From: Flavobacteriaceae bacterium
GTDB taxonomy: Bacteria; Bacteroidota; Bacteroidia; Flavobacteriales; Flavobacteriaceae
DNA: 64,000 bases
Assembly: GCA_002707025.1 (NCBI GenBank)
Contig: PALG01000014.1
Coordinates: forward strand, 1-64,000
Reading direction: 5' to 3'
Shown here: positions 1 through 8,585 of the stretch, in pieces
Position numbering within the stretch: position 1 is the stretch's first letter
How the letters are laid out: each line of letters opens with the position of its first letter
Translations under genes and position numbers: made by a program
Notes under the pieces: model-generated
Told to the model about the DNA's origin: nothing
Seen by the model: only the letters and a program-made list of their open reading frames with translations
Database searches by the model: none

Positions 1-55
1 ACGGAAGTACCGTGAAAAGGCTCATCAAGAAATAGCCCTAACGGACATACCTTAA
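1..55 (+). CDS. C-terminal end of an unidentified protein (partial)
   Basis: The frame whose first complete codon is at position 2 stays open for 17 codons, ends ...ALTDIP, and stops with TAA at 53-55. A strong terminator hairpin begins 3 bases later, as expected at the end of a real gene. The fragment is charged (RKYREKAHQEI) and too short to assign to a family. It converges with the minus-strand bTHX/trp transcript, so the hairpin would serve both. An open 55-base frame could also arise by chance. Confidence 0.4.
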   Translation, partial: RKYREKAHQEIALTDIP

Positions 56-58
56 CAA

Positions 59-87
59 AAAACCCCCTCCAATTTGGAGGGGGTTTT
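59..87. terminator. Bidirectional intrinsic terminator
   Basis: A 12-bp perfect stem, AAAACCCCCTCC against GGAGGGGGTTTT with loop AATTT, has T-rich sequence on one side and an A run on the other. It can therefore stop transcription from both strands. It separates the gene ending at 55 on the plus strand from the minus-strand trp/bTHX transcript. Confidence 0.85.
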
Positions 88-100
88 ATTTTTTAAATAG

Positions 101-220
101 TTATTTTTTCTTTTGAGGGGATTTTATGTTTTCTCTTTTTTTCTTTTTTCTAAGCCTAAGCTTTCCATAAGTTCCACGTATAATTTTTCCTCTTTTTGTT
201 TTTTTGTCACCTTTTCCCAT
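101..220 (-). CDS. 30S ribosomal protein bTHX
   Basis: A 39-residue, very basic protein starting [12 protein letters not shown] and continuing [10 protein letters not shown], followed by a lysine/arginine-rich tail. The opening MGKGDKK...RGKI..G.YG is the signature, known from memory, of the small bTHX protein that sits in the head of the 30S subunit in Bacteroidota and Thermus. The ATG at 220-218 opens the frame and TAA is at 103-101. It lies 63 bases downstream of trpA on the same strand and just before a terminator, so it may be the last gene of the trp transcript or have its own promoter. A second frame across the same bases reads only as low-complexity sequence. The match rests on the N-terminal motif, composition and length. 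Confidence 0.85.
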   Translation of the reverse strand: MGKGDKKTKRGKIIRGTYGKLRLRKKKKRENIKSPQKKK

Positions 221-283
221 AAACTATCTTTTTTTGATTCATTCTTCTTAAAGATAAAAAATGCTTCTACATAAGCAAGTAAT

Positions 284-1042
284 TTAAAATTCCTTTATGA
301 ATTGGTTTATTTGATGCAGTGGATTATGAGACAAAAACTTTATAAAGGCGCTTCCTATAATTGCTCCTTTTGCATATTGTGTTGCGGAGTTATAGGTTTG
401 TTGGTTATAAATGCCAAAACCTACTATTTGTGGATTTTTAAGGTGCATTTGATGAATTTTTTGAAAGTACGCTGTTTGAGAGGTCCCAAAACCTGATTGA
501 GAACCCGTCGTGCTGGCCGAACTTACCATGTAAATAAATGTATTGGTAAGATTATCTATTTCCCGTATACGCTTTTCAGAAGTTTGTGGCGTGATTAATA
601 AAATGTTGGATAAGTTGTATTTTTCAAAGAGCGGTTGGTAAGTTTTTGAATATATTTCTAAAGGTAAGTCTGGAATAATGATACCGTCGATCCCTATTTC
701 TTGACATCTATCGCAAAATTTTTCTACTCCATACTGAAGAATGGGGTTAAAATAGCCCATTAAAACTAAGGGGATGGACACTTCCTTTCGAATATCCTGA
801 AGCTGTTCCAATAATAACTTTAGGGTCATTCCATTTTTTAAAGCTTGGGTAGAACTTTCCTGAATGGTTGGTCCATCGGCTAGGGGGTCGCTAAAAGGAA
901 TGCCAATTTCAATCATGTCCACTCCATTTTTTTCCAACTCTTTAATAATTGGAACCGTGTCATCTAATTCGGGGTATCCAGCGGTCATGTAAATAGAGAG
1001 GAGTTTTTTGTTTTCCTTTAATTTCTCTTGTATCCTTTTCAT
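284..1042 (-). CDS. trpA: Tryptophan synthase alpha subunit
   Basis: TrpA cleaves indole-3-glycerol phosphate to indole and glyceraldehyde-3-phosphate and channels the indole to TrpB. The 252-residue TIM barrel has the family signature EIGIPFSDPLADGP. Catalytic Glu45 and Asp56 match E. coli Glu49 and Asp60. The phosphate-binding segment GFGIYN lies in the C-terminal third. It is the last biosynthetic gene of the operon but is separated from trpB by 134 bases, whereas all other trp junctions overlap or nearly abut. That gap is filled by a structured GC-rich element. Length is normal for the family. Confidence 0.97.
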   Translation of the reverse strand: MKRIQEKLKENKKLLSIYMTAGYPELDDTVPIIKELEKNGVDMIEIGIPFSDPLADGPTIQESSTQALKNGMTLKLLLEQLQDIRKEVSIPLVLMGYFNPILQYGVEKFCDRCQEIGIDGIIIPDLPLEIYSKTYQPLFEKYNLSNILLITPQTSEKRIREIDNLTNTFIYMVSSASTTGSQSGFGTSQTAYFQKIHQMHLKNPQIVGFGIYNQQTYNSATQYAKGAIIGSAFIKFLSHNPLHQINQFIKEF

Positions 1043-1049
1043 AGGGTTT

Positions 1050-1174
1050 GCGTTAGGGATTGAGCGGCTTACCTTGTAAAAGCGAAAGCCCGACCCGGAC
1101 CGAGTGGCCTATCCCGCGGATAGGTTACACGAGGTGCCAGCTTTTTGCGCGGGCCTTTGCGAAGGGTAACGCCC
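1050..1174 (+). repeat. Structured GC-rich intergenic element, copy 1 (trpB-trpA gap)
   Basis: This island begins GCGTTAGGGATTGAG and ends GTAACGCCC, so its ends can pair (GCGTT with AACGC). Inside are a perfect hairpin CCTATCC-CGC-GGATAGG (1108-1124), a smaller TTAC/GTAA hairpin, and GCCCG pairing with CGGGC. The same 5' block, an internal GAAAGCCCG and the same AACGCCC end recur at 12318-12387 on the minus strand. Orientation by the shared 5' block puts this copy antisense to the trp operon. It is probably a dispersed flavobacterial structured element. Whether it matches Rfam's Flavo-1 motif cannot be told without a covariance search. Confidence 0.7.
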
Positions 1175-1176
1175 TC

Positions 1177-2358
1177 TTATAAATTAAAATAATTAATATA
1201 GGTGTTTAAATCTTTGTCGCCACGGCCACTTAGGTTGAGTACAACAATATCTTCTTTTTGAAATTTTATCTTGTCCAAAACAGCCAGGGCATGGCTACTC
1301 TCTATAGCTGGAATGATTCCTTCCAATTGACAAAGTTCCAGTCCGGCTTGCATGGCCTCATCGTCGGTAATGGCATGGAATTTTCCGCGACCACTGGTAT
1401 GCAAATGCGCATGCAATGGACCCACACCGGGATAGTCCAACCCTGCGGAAATGGAGTAAGGCTCGGTAATTTGTCCGTCATCGGTTTGCATTAATAGTGT
1501 TTTGCTCCCGTGGATGATTCCTTCTTTTCCCAAAATCGTGGTGGCGGCGCTTTTTCCGGAATGAATTCCTTTTCCACCTGCTTCGGAAGCGATTAATACT
1601 ACTTTGGAGTGGTCCAAGTAATGATAAAAAGCACCAGCCGCATTACTGCCTCCTCCTACACAAGCGATAATATAGTGGGGGTTTGAAGTGCCTTCTTTTT
1701 CCCTAAGCTGTTTTTGAATTTCCTGAGAGATGACACTCTGAAAGCGTGCGACCATATCGGGGTAAGGATGGGGGCCTACAACACTTCCAATAATGTAATA
1801 GGTGTTTTCTGGATGGTTGATCCAGTCCCGAAGCGCTTCATTGGTAGCATCTTTAAGGGTTTTACTGCCGCTAGTAGCGGGAATCACTTCTGCTCCTAGC
1901 ATTTTCATACGTGCCACGTTAGGCGCTTGTCTTTCAATATCGACTTCGCCCATATAGATCTTGCATTCCAATCCCATGAGTGCGCATACCGTTGCCGTGG
2001 CGACACCATGTTGCCCGGCCCCTGTTTCGGCAATGATTCTTTTTTTTCCTAATCGCTGAGCGAGCAATATTTGTCCAATGGTATTATTGACCTTATGCGC
2101 CCCTGTATGGCATAGGTCTTCCCTTTTTAAATAAATTTTAGCTTGGTATTTTTCAGAAAGACGTTTGGCAAAATACAATGGGGTAGGGCGTCCCACATAG
2201 TCTCTCAATAATTGATGGAACTCTTTTTGGAAAGAAGCCTCCTCCATGATGGAAAGGTATTTCCTTCGAAGTTCTTCTATATTTGGGTATAGCATTTCGG
2301 GGATGTAGGCTCCTCCAAATTCGCCATAATAACCTTGTTTGTTAACTTGAAAGGGCAT
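1177..2358 (-). CDS. trpB: Tryptophan synthase beta subunit
   Basis: A PLP enzyme condensing indole with L-serine to give L-tryptophan. The 393 residues carry the PLP-lysine signature [11 protein letters not shown] (Lys89 forms the Schiff base), the ETGAGQHG loop, the glycine-rich phosphate-binding GGGSNA, and the C-terminal NLSGRGDKD. The start overlaps the end of trpF by 17 bases, which suggests translational coupling. It is a conventional TrpB1 in length and motifs and sits immediately upstream of the partner gene trpA. Confidence 0.98.
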   Translation of the reverse strand: MPFQVNKQGYYGEFGGAYIPEMLYPNIEELRRKYLSIMEEASFQKEFHQLLRDYVGRPTPLYFAKRLSEKYQAKIYLKREDLCHTGAHKVNNTIGQILLAQRLGKKRIIAETGAGQHGVATATVCALMGLECKIYMGEVDIERQAPNVARMKMLGAEVIPATSGSKTLKDATNEALRDWINHPENTYYIIGSVVGPHPYPDMVARFQSVISQEIQKQLREKEGTSNPHYIIACVGGGSNAAGAFYHYLDHSKVVLIASEAGGKGIHSGKSAATTILGKEGIIHGSKTLLMQTDDGQITEPYSISAGLDYPGVGPLHAHLHTSGRGKFHAITDDEAMQAGLELCQLEGIIPAIESSHALAVLDKIKFQKEDIVVLNLSGRGDKDLNTYINYFNL

Positions 2359-2974
2359 GGATGAATTTTTTTAATTGCGTAATATTTTTTAGTCCAGGTT
2401 CTGTTTCAAACCTGCTGTTAAGGTCTATTCCGTGTAAAGGAATTGGTTTTTTGAGAAGGGCTCGAATGGCTGAAATGCTTTCGGGTCCAATTCCTCCACT
2501 TAGTATAAAAGGGGTTTGAAAGGGATAATCGGTTAATACCTCCCAATTGAAGGACCTGCCATTTCCTCCTCTTTTTTTACCTTGGGTATCGAACAGGTAT
2601 TTGTCGGCATGTTTTTCAAAAGGAGTTATTTCTGAAAAATCCAAGGTATCACCAATGCTGAAAACCTTCCATAATTCTATTTTTTTTTCTGAAGTTTCTA
2701 TCTGGTCCCTCAGGGAGGCAAGGTAGTCTGCAGATTCATCTCCATGAAGCTGAAGGACCTGAAACTCATGCTCTTTTACTTTTTCGAGAATTGTTTCAAT
2801 GGTTTCATTTACAAAAACCCCTACTTTTTTAATCGTATTGGGGAGTGGTGGAATCGTTTTGTCAAAATTACGCGGACTCCCTTTATAAAATATAAATCCC
2901 AAGTATGCTGGATGCAGCAAAGATACCTCCTGTACATTATGGTTCATACCGCATATTTTGATTTTAAGATTCAT
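2342..2974 (-). CDS. trpF: Phosphoribosylanthranilate isomerase
   Basis: Converts N-(5-phosphoribosyl)anthranilate to CdRP, the third step of tryptophan synthesis. The 210-residue barrel starts with KICGM, whose Cys is the catalytic base. It also has the conserved LQLHGDE strand, the FDT segment and [12 protein letters not shown]. TrpF and TrpC are separate genes here, not fused as in E. coli. It overlaps trpC by 4 bases (ATGA) and trpB by 17, showing a tightly coupled operon. Confidence 0.96.
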   Translation of the reverse strand: MNLKIKICGMNHNVQEVSLLHPAYLGFIFYKGSPRNFDKTIPPLPNTIKKVGVFVNETIETILEKVKEHEFQVLQLHGDESADYLASLRDQIETSEKKIELWKVFSIGDTLDFSEITPFEKHADKYLFDTQGKKRGGNGRSFNWEVLTDYPFQTPFILSGGIGPESISAIRALLKKPIPLHGIDLNSRFETEPGLKNITQLKKFIHALSS

Positions 2975-3753
2975 GAAAGGGCTTTTAAAAAATTTGCTAG
3001 TGAAGCTCCAGGATCCTCATTTTTCATAAAATATTCCCCTATCAAAAAGCCTTTGAAGCCATACGGAAGCAGTTCTTTAATGGTTTCGGGATGGTGAATG
3101 CCACTTTCGGAAATAGCTGTAAATTCTGAAGGGATTTTTTTGGAAAGTTGCTTGCTATGGGCGAGATCTACTTCAAAAGTTTTCAAATTGCGATTATTGA
3201 TTCCTATAAGATCTACCGAAGGGTGCAGCGCTTTTTCCAGTTCTTCTTCGGAATGGATTTCTACTAGAACTTCCAATTGCAATGATTTGGCCAAATTGGA
3301 AAATTCTGAAATCTCTTTTTTTGAAAGAGACGCGGCAATCAATAAAACGGCATCGGCTCCATAAGCTTTTGCTTCATACACTTGATAAGGGGCTACGATA
3401 AAGTCTTTTCTTAGGATAGGTAAGGATACGGTTTCCCTAGCCAAAAGTAAATCGTCCAAGGAACCCCCAAAAAAACGGGTATCGGTGAGTACTGAAAGTG
3501 CTTTGGCTCCTGCTTTTTCATAGCCAGAGACAATGGTTGTGAGGTCTAACGTGTCGTTGATTACCGATTTACTAGGTGATTTTCTTTTGTGTTCGGCAAT
3601 AATCCCGAAGGAATTTTGCTTCAAAGAGTTGGATAAGGAATGGGTGCTTCTTGAAAAATGAACAGATTTCACCAATTGCGTCATAGGAACTACTTGCTTT
3701 CTTAGCGTTACTTCCTGTTTTTTATGGAGGGTTATTTTTTCTAAAATCGTCAT
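2971..3753 (-). CDS. trpC: Indole-3-glycerol phosphate synthase
   Basis: Catalyses ring closure of CdRP to indole-3-glycerol phosphate with loss of CO2. The 260-residue TIM barrel has IIAEHKRKSPSK near residues 50-61 (catalytic Lys and phosphate contacts), VLTDTRFFGG, LRKDFIV with the second catalytic Lys, LVEIHSEEEL, IGINNRNL, and the C-terminal SESGIH and GFLIGEYFM. Monofunctional and full length. It overlaps trpD upstream and trpF downstream by 4 bases each. Confidence 0.97.
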   Translation of the reverse strand: MTILEKITLHKKQEVTLRKQVVPMTQLVKSVHFSRSTHSLSNSLKQNSFGIIAEHKRKSPSKSVINDTLDLTTIVSGYEKAGAKALSVLTDTRFFGGSLDDLLLARETVSLPILRKDFIVAPYQVYEAKAYGADAVLLIAASLSKKEISEFSNLAKSLQLEVLVEIHSEEELEKALHPSVDLIGINNRNLKTFEVDLAHSKQLSKKIPSEFTAISESGIHHPETIKELLPYGFKGFLIGEYFMKNEDPGASLANFLKALS

Positions 3754-4748
3754 AGAGCTTCAGAGAGTTTTTGTAATTGTTTCAAAGATTTTAGGGCTTT
3801 TCCCGATACTAGGGATTCTTTAGCTTCCGTAAAACCCTCTTCAATAGAACCATTTTTTGCCGTAGCAATAGCCAAAGCAGCATTAGCACAGACCACGTGG
3901 TTTTGTGCATCCGAACCTTTTCCTTCCAGAATGTTCATGAAAATTTTTGCCGAAGCCTCGACAGTGTCGCCTCCAAAGATTTCGGAAGGGGAAATTTGGG
4001 AAAGACCAAAGTTGGAAGGATGTATATATTCTTCGGAATTTCTGGAAATGACCTTGGTAGTTCCTGTTAGGGAAATTTCATCATAACCTTCCAATGCATG
4101 AACAATGCTAAAGTTTTTATCCGTGTTTTGGTATAAATACCCATACAATCTGGCCAATTCCAAACTAAAAACCCCGACCAATTGACTTTTGGGATCGGCT
4201 GGATTTACCATGGGACCTAACATATTGAAAAAGGTTTTTACACCCAATTCGCGTCGTATGGGGCCTACGTTTTTCATGGCTGGATGAAATAACGGGGCAT
4301 GAAGCATACAAATCCCAGCATTTTCGAGGCAATTTTTTAAATATTCTTCATCGTTAGAGAATTTAATTCCCAAGGCTTCCAGTACATTGCTGCTGCCACT
4401 TATGGAAGAAACCCCGTAGTTTCCGTGTTTTGAAACCATTACTCCAGCACCTGCGGTCACAAACGATGCTAGGGTAGAGATGTTAAAGGTGTTTTTTCCG
4501 TCGCCACCCGTTCCGCAGAGGTCAATGGTTTGATAGCCTTTTATGTCTACCCGAACACATAATTCCAAGAGGGCATCCCGAAATCCTTCCAGTTCCTCGA
4601 GAGTGATGCTTCGCATCATGTATACAGTGATGAAAGCCGCTACCTGACTCTGATTAAAATCTCCTTTGGAAATTTTCACCAAAACGTCTTTTGCTTGTTC
4701 TTTTGAAAGTTTTTCGTGATGTATCAATTGGTTGAGTATCTCTTTCAT
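3750..4748 (-). CDS. trpD: Anthranilate phosphoribosyltransferase
   Basis: Transfers the phosphoribosyl group of PRPP to anthranilate. The 332-residue protein has the PRPP-binding loop GTGGDGKNTFNIST at roughly residues 79-92, then KHGNYGVSS, FFNMLGPMVNP and GYDEIS, all family hallmarks. It is not fused to the glutaminase, which is the separate trpG one base upstream. The 4-base overlap with trpC keeps translation coupled. Confidence 0.97.
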   Translation of the reverse strand: MKEILNQLIHHEKLSKEQAKDVLVKISKGDFNQSQVAAFITVYMMRSITLEELEGFRDALLELCVRVDIKGYQTIDLCGTGGDGKNTFNISTLASFVTAGAGVMVSKHGNYGVSSISGSSNVLEALGIKFSNDEEYLKNCLENAGICMLHAPLFHPAMKNVGPIRRELGVKTFFNMLGPMVNPADPKSQLVGVFSLELARLYGYLYQNTDKNFSIVHALEGYDEISLTGTTKVISRNSEEYIHPSNFGLSQISPSEIFGGDTVEASAKIFMNILEGKGSDAQNHVVCANAALAIATAKNGSIEEGFTEAKESLVSGKALKSLKQLQKLSEAL

Positions 4749-4749
4749 T

Positions 4750-5316
4750 TTAGCTTTCTATCCAGTTTTTAATAATCTTTTTACCCATGGGTGTCAATAC
4801 GCTTTCGGGATGAAATTGTACCCCACAAATGTTGTATTCCTTATGGCGTAGCGACATGATTTGGTTGTTTTCATCTACCGAAGTGATGATGAGATTTTCA
4901 GGAAAACCTTCGCGAGAAACGACCCAGGAATGGTAACGGCCAATTTCAATTTCCTTATCGAGGTCTTTGAATAAAGGTTCCTCAGGATTCAAAATGGTTG
5001 CTTTGGTAGCAACTCCATGAAACACTTTGTTCAGGTTGATGATTTTCCCACCAAATACTTCGCCAATGGCTTGTTGGCCTAGGCACACCCCGAATATGGG
5101 TTTTTTCCCTGCGTAGGCTTTGATTAAAGGTTTCAAAAGTCCTGCTTCTTCGGGAATTCCTGGTCCTGGGGAGAGCAGTATTTTATCGAAGGCTTCTACG
5201 TCATCCAGGTGAAATTGATCATTTCGAACGACCGTGACCTCACAATCGAGCTCGTCCAAATAGTGCACAAGGTTGTACACAAAACTGTCATAATTGTCAA
5301 TTACCAATACTTTCAT
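4750..5316 (-). CDS. trpG: Anthranilate synthase component II (glutamine amidotransferase)
   Basis: Supplies ammonia from glutamine to TrpE. The 188-residue class I amidotransferase has the nucleophile Cys78 in GVCLGQQ, the oxyanion loop LLSPGPGIP, and the His-Glu pair in QFHPES. It lies one base downstream of trpE and one base upstream of trpD. Such enzymes can also serve PabB, but its position inside the trp operon argues for tryptophan synthesis as the main role. Confidence 0.95.
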   Translation of the reverse strand: MKVLVIDNYDSFVYNLVHYLDELDCEVTVVRNDQFHLDDVEAFDKILLSPGPGIPEEAGLLKPLIKAYAGKKPIFGVCLGQQAIGEVFGGKIINLNKVFHGVATKATILNPEEPLFKDLDKEIEIGRYHSWVVSREGFPENLIITSVDENNQIMSLRHKEYNICGVQFHPESVLTPMGKKIIKNWIES

Positions 5317-5317
5317 A

Positions 5318-6718
5318 TTATATAGTTTCAGCTAGTTCTAAGGCTTTCGTTAAGGCTCCTAATTTGTGATAAACTTCCTGTAATTCGTTTTCTTCATTGC
5401 TTTCAGAAACGACACCAGCCCCTGCCTGATAATGGAGGCAGTGATTTTTACTAACAAAGGAACGAATGATAATGGCGTGATTAAAATTTCCTTCAAAATC
5501 CATAAAACCAATGGCTCCTCCATAAAATTCCCGACTTCTATTTTCGTATTGTTCCAAAAGCTGCATGGCTTTGTGTTTTGGAGCACCGCTTAAAGTTCCC
5601 GCCGGAAAGGTGTCGGCTACAATTTGTAAAGTTTTTTTAGCTGGAATTTGTGCGGTTACCTTACTTACTAAATGGATGACGTGGGAAAAATATTGTATCT
5701 CTTTATAGGTCTCTACTTTCACTTGATTGCCATGACGGCTTAAATCGTTTCGGGCTAGATCGACCAACATTACATGTTCGCTATTTTCTTTAGTATCTTG
5801 AGCGAGCTGTTGCGCCAATTGGGCATCTTCTGTGTCGTTGCCTGTTCGTTTGAAGGTTCCTGCAATAGGATGGATTTCCGCTTTTTGATCTTTGATAACT
5901 AGTTGTGCTTCTGGAGAACTTCCGAAGATTTTAAAAGTTCCATAATCAAAATAAAATAGATAGGGGGAAGGGTTGATGCTCCTTAAAGCACGATACACGT
6001 TAAAATCATCCCCTGTAAAATTTTGTGCAAAGCGTTTGCTGGGCACTATTTGAAAGACATCGCCACGGGCACAATGCTGTTTGCATTTTTTTACTAACTC
6101 CTTAAAAAACGGGTCATCCATATTGGATTGCGTTTCCCCTTTTCTTCGGAAAGGATATTCTGCAAAATTTTTCGTGGAAATGAGTTGTTCTATTTCAGGG
6201 ATATTGCTTTCAGAATGATAACAATGCGCAAAAATATACGCTTCATTATGAAAGTGATTGATGGCAATAATATTTTGGTAAACGGCGTAAAACGCATCGG
6301 GAATTTGAAGGTTTTTTTGTTTTTTCTCTAAGTCAATGCTTTCAAAATACCGCACCATATCATAACTCATAAACCCGAAGAGCCCATGATGCACAAAGGG
6401 TAGCTTTTGAGGCTCCATAAGGGTAAACGATTGGCTAAACTCCTGAAGTGTTTGAATGACATCTTGGGGTTTTGCAATCGCAGACTTGCTTTCTGTTCCA
6501 TCCGGAAAACTTTGTGTAAGGGTTTCATTTTTAACTTCGATAGAGGCAATGGGGTTGCAGCAAATATAGCTGAAGCTGTTATCGTTGGCATGATAATCAC
6601 TACTTTCCAAAAGAAGGCTATTGGGAAATGAATCCCGTAAGCGCAAGTAAACCGAAACAGGGGTTAGCGTATCGGCCAACAATTTTTTTGAATAGGTTTT
6701 TAAGGTGTATTTTTTCAT
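5318..6718 (-). CDS. trpE: Anthranilate synthase component I
   Basis: Makes anthranilate from chorismate and is the first committed, feedback-inhibited enzyme of the pathway. The 466-residue protein has an N-terminal LLLESSDYH segment, in the region where tryptophan binds in this family. The chorismate-binding half contains FQIVPSKRF, PSPYLFYFDYG, SSPEAQLV, HPIAGTFKRTG, MLVDLARNDL and the C-terminal GAPKHKAM. It is the first structural gene of the operon. Its ATG is 13 bases downstream of the attenuator stem, so expression depends on read-through. Confidence 0.97.
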   Translation of the reverse strand: MKKYTLKTYSKKLLADTLTPVSVYLRLRDSFPNSLLLESSDYHANDNSFSYICCNPIASIEVKNETLTQSFPDGTESKSAIAKPQDVIQTLQEFSQSFTLMEPQKLPFVHHGLFGFMSYDMVRYFESIDLEKKQKNLQIPDAFYAVYQNIIAINHFHNEAYIFAHCYHSESNIPEIEQLISTKNFAEYPFRRKGETQSNMDDPFFKELVKKCKQHCARGDVFQIVPSKRFAQNFTGDDFNVYRALRSINPSPYLFYFDYGTFKIFGSSPEAQLVIKDQKAEIHPIAGTFKRTGNDTEDAQLAQQLAQDTKENSEHVMLVDLARNDLSRHGNQVKVETYKEIQYFSHVIHLVSKVTAQIPAKKTLQIVADTFPAGTLSGAPKHKAMQLLEQYENRSREFYGGAIGFMDFEGNFNHAIIIRSFVSKNHCLHYQAGAGVVSESNEENELQEVYHKLGALTKALELAETI

Positions 6719-6731
6719 TTTTAAAATAAAA

Positions 6732-6757
6732 AAAGCCTGTCGTGAAAGACAGGCTTT
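6732..6757 (-). terminator. trp attenuator terminator
   Basis: On the minus strand a 10-bp perfect stem (AAAGCCTGTC, loop TTTCAC, GACAGGCTTT) is followed by a T-rich tract just before trpE. It lies 27 bases downstream of a leader ORF with three consecutive Trp codons. Upstream, AACATAC inside the leader ORF (plus-strand 6824-6830) is exactly complementary to GTATGTT (6769-6775). That offers a competing pairing that ribosome stalling at the Trp codons would prevent. I could not define the full antiterminator by eye. Confidence 0.9.
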
Positions 6758-6783
6758 GGTATATTATAAACATACAAGATGGT

Positions 6784-6846
6784 CTAGCTCACGACTATTG
6801 CTCGTAAATTATTCCACCACCAAGTATGTTGTTTGTTCATTTTCAT
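6784..6846 (-). CDS. trpL: trp operon leader peptide
   Basis: A 20-codon ORF reading MKMNKQHTWWWNN then LRAIVVS and stopping with TAG. Three adjacent TGG codons (plus-strand 6814-6822) make a classic tryptophan sensor: ribosomes stall there when charged tRNA-Trp is scarce and favour read-through into trpE. The attenuator lies just downstream. A TAnnTTTG promoter box ends only 5 bases before the ATG, so the message may be leaderless or begin at the second ATG two codons in. Confidence 0.92.
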   Translation of the reverse strand: MKMNKQHTWWWNNLRAIVVS

Positions 6847-6851
6847 TGCTT

Positions 6852-6859
6852 CAAATATA
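6852..6859 (-). promoter_or_regulatory. trp operon promoter, -7 box
   Basis: TATATTTG on the minus strand fits the Bacteroidota -7 consensus TAnnTTTG exactly. Only five bases separate it from the trpL ATG, placing the transcription start at or beside the start codon. No clear -33 TTTG was seen, which is common for these promoters. Confidence 0.7.
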
Positions 6860-6893
6860 GAAATGATTTTTTAATATCCTAAGAAATTATCTC

Positions 6894-7460
6894 TTAAAAT
6901 TTCAGAGTAATGTCCAGTTCGAAATCGTCATAAATGGTTTTGTCTCCCAAGTTATCAAAGAAACTACCCGATCCGTAACGGATTCCGAATTTGGTGCGAT
7001 CAATTTTGAAGGAGCTAGTAGCGGTGTTGCCATTTTTGTTTAAATCGAAAGTAATGGGTTCGGTTACTCCTTTTATGGTAATATTCCCATTAATGGTGTA
7101 AGTATCCCCGTTTTTTTCAGCAGAATTTACAACCAAAGTAGCTGTGGGATGGTTATTAACCCCGAAGAAATCATCAGAGTTTAAGTGCCCTTCCAATTTC
7201 TCTTTGTATTCTCCCGACAAATCGGTTACGGTAATGGAAGTCATGTCGATCACAAAAGTACCACCAACAATGTTGTCACCTTCCATTTCAAGGTACCCTT
7301 CTTTCAGGTCGATAGTTCCCATGTGTTTGCCGGTTACCTTTTTACCCACCCAATTGATGGTGCTTTCCTGAACAGTTTTCTTTTCTTTTACAGGATTTGT
7401 AAAGGAGCTTGACACTACAATTAAGGATAGTGCTACGGAGTTTTTAATCATTTTTTTCAT
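6894..7460 (-). CDS. YceI-family secreted lipocalin-like protein
   Basis: YceI proteins are periplasmic beta-barrels that bind polyisoprenoid-like lipids; the physiological role is unclear. The start at 7460 (MKKMIKNSVALSLIVVSSSFTNP) gives a clean signal peptide and a 188-residue protein. A longer frame upstream would overlap the nitroreductase gene and lacks a signal. Visible family features are INWVGKKVTGKHMGTIDLKEG, DLSGEYKEKLEGHLNSDDFF, NITIKGVTEPITFDL and the C-terminal FELDITL. It follows the nitroreductase in the same MarR-controlled unit. Confidence 0.88.
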   Translation of the reverse strand: MKKMIKNSVALSLIVVSSSFTNPVKEKKTVQESTINWVGKKVTGKHMGTIDLKEGYLEMEGDNIVGGTFVIDMTSITVTDLSGEYKEKLEGHLNSDDFFGVNNHPTATLVVNSAEKNGDTYTINGNITIKGVTEPITFDLNKNGNTATSSFKIDRTKFGIRYGSGSFFDNLGDKTIYDDFELDITLKF

Positions 7461-7485
7461 AAAGTTTAATTTTAAGTGTTTGTAT

Positions 7486-8118
7486 TTATACATGTTTGAA
7501 TAATATATTTTGTGGCTTACGAACTTTCGCATAATGCTGTGTGGCATCTTCCTCGCTTCGGTAGCCAACCGTGGCAATAACGGAAGCATTTAGGTTTTTA
7601 TCATTTAAATCTAAAATGCTATTGACCTCTTCTGCAGAAAAGCCTTCCATGGGACATACATCTAATTTTTTATGCGCTGCGGCCGATAATAAATTTCCTA
7701 AAGCGATATAGGTTTGCTTGGCGGTCCACTGTGATTTTTCTTCCTGCGGAAGCGCCACCAACTTACTTTTCATAAAATCGGCATATCCTTTTAAATCCTC
7801 TTTGCTCAGGTTTCTGGTAGTAGCCACATTGTCTATGTAATCGTCCACCAACTCATCCCCAAAATCGGTTTTATTAGCAAAAACGATAAGGTAGGAGGCA
7901 TCGGTTATTTGCGACTGATTCCAAGCGGCGGGTTTCAATTTCTCTCGAATAGCTTGATCTTTAATGATTAGGATTTCATAAGGCTGAAGTCCATAAGAGG
8001 AAGCCGAAAGCTGTAGTGCTTCCTTTAAGTAGTTTAGGTCTTCTTCAGAAATATCCTTAGAAGCATCAAACTGTTTTGTGGCATATCGCCATTTCAGGTT
8101 TTCAATGTAATCGCTCAT
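7486..8118 (-). CDS. NAD(P)H-dependent nitroreductase (NfsB/NfnB-like)
   Basis: An FMN-dependent oxidoreductase of the nitroreductase superfamily, 210 residues, probably reducing quinones, nitroaromatics or flavin-like substrates. The N-terminus WRYATKQFDASKDI supplies the FMN phosphate contacts. SASSYGLQPYEILII and AAHKKLDVCPMEGFSAEEVN are typical of the NfsB subgroup, and ATVGYRSEEDATQ lies near the C-terminus. It overlaps the marR gene by 4 bases, so the two are co-transcribed, and the regulator probably senses substrates or stress linked to this enzyme. Confidence 0.9.
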   Translation of the reverse strand: MSDYIENLKWRYATKQFDASKDISEEDLNYLKEALQLSASSYGLQPYEILIIKDQAIREKLKPAAWNQSQITDASYLIVFANKTDFGDELVDDYIDNVATTRNLSKEDLKGYADFMKSKLVALPQEEKSQWTAKQTYIALGNLLSAAAHKKLDVCPMEGFSAEEVNSILDLNDKNLNASVIATVGYRSEEDATQHYAKVRKPQNILFKHV

Positions 8119-8570
8119 TTTTTTCTCAATTTGTCTAATAGTTCATTTAATTTTTCTAATTCAGGGGTGGAAAGGTTTTCCACAATATCATTGTTGGTAT
8201 GTTCTACCAGAGGATCTAGGGTTTTTAACAAGGAAAGGCCTTCTTCGGTGATAAAAACTTCAATTTTTCTTCTGTTTTTTTCACAAACCTGCCGATTTAC
8301 CAATCCCTTTTGAATCAGTTTATCGATTAATCTCGTAGTGTTGCTGCTTTTATCTATCATTCGTTCAGTAATCGTCGATAAATTAGCGGGTTTGCCTTTT
8401 TGTCCTCTTAAAATACGGAGCACATTGTATTGTTGATGGGTAAGATCATGCTCTTTAAATAATGAAGTTCCGAATTCTTCTACCTGTCTGCAGGTATACA
8501 TTAAATTGATGACGGTACGACTTCCTTGACTTAGTGGTGTGTTATTTTTAAGTGCTTGTTCTATATTCAT
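8115..8570 (-). CDS. MarR-family transcriptional regulator
   Basis: A 151-residue winged-helix dimeric repressor. The sequence shows the MarR layout: a dimerisation helix (YTCRQVEEFGTSLF), then LTHQQYNVLRILRGQ, helix-turn-helix STITERMIDKSSNTTRLIDKLIQKGLV, the wing with CEKNRRKIEVFITEEG, and a C-terminal helix. It heads an operon with nitroreductase and yceI. A 16-bp perfect palindrome overlaps its own promoter, so autorepression is very likely. The inducer is unknown. Confidence 0.93.
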   Translation of the reverse strand: MNIEQALKNNTPLSQGSRTVINLMYTCRQVEEFGTSLFKEHDLTHQQYNVLRILRGQKGKPANLSTITERMIDKSSNTTRLIDKLIQKGLVNRQVCEKNRRKIEVFITEEGLSLLKTLDPLVEHTNNDIVENLSTPELEKLNELLDKLRKK

Positions 8571-8585
8571 AATTGTATCAACAAT

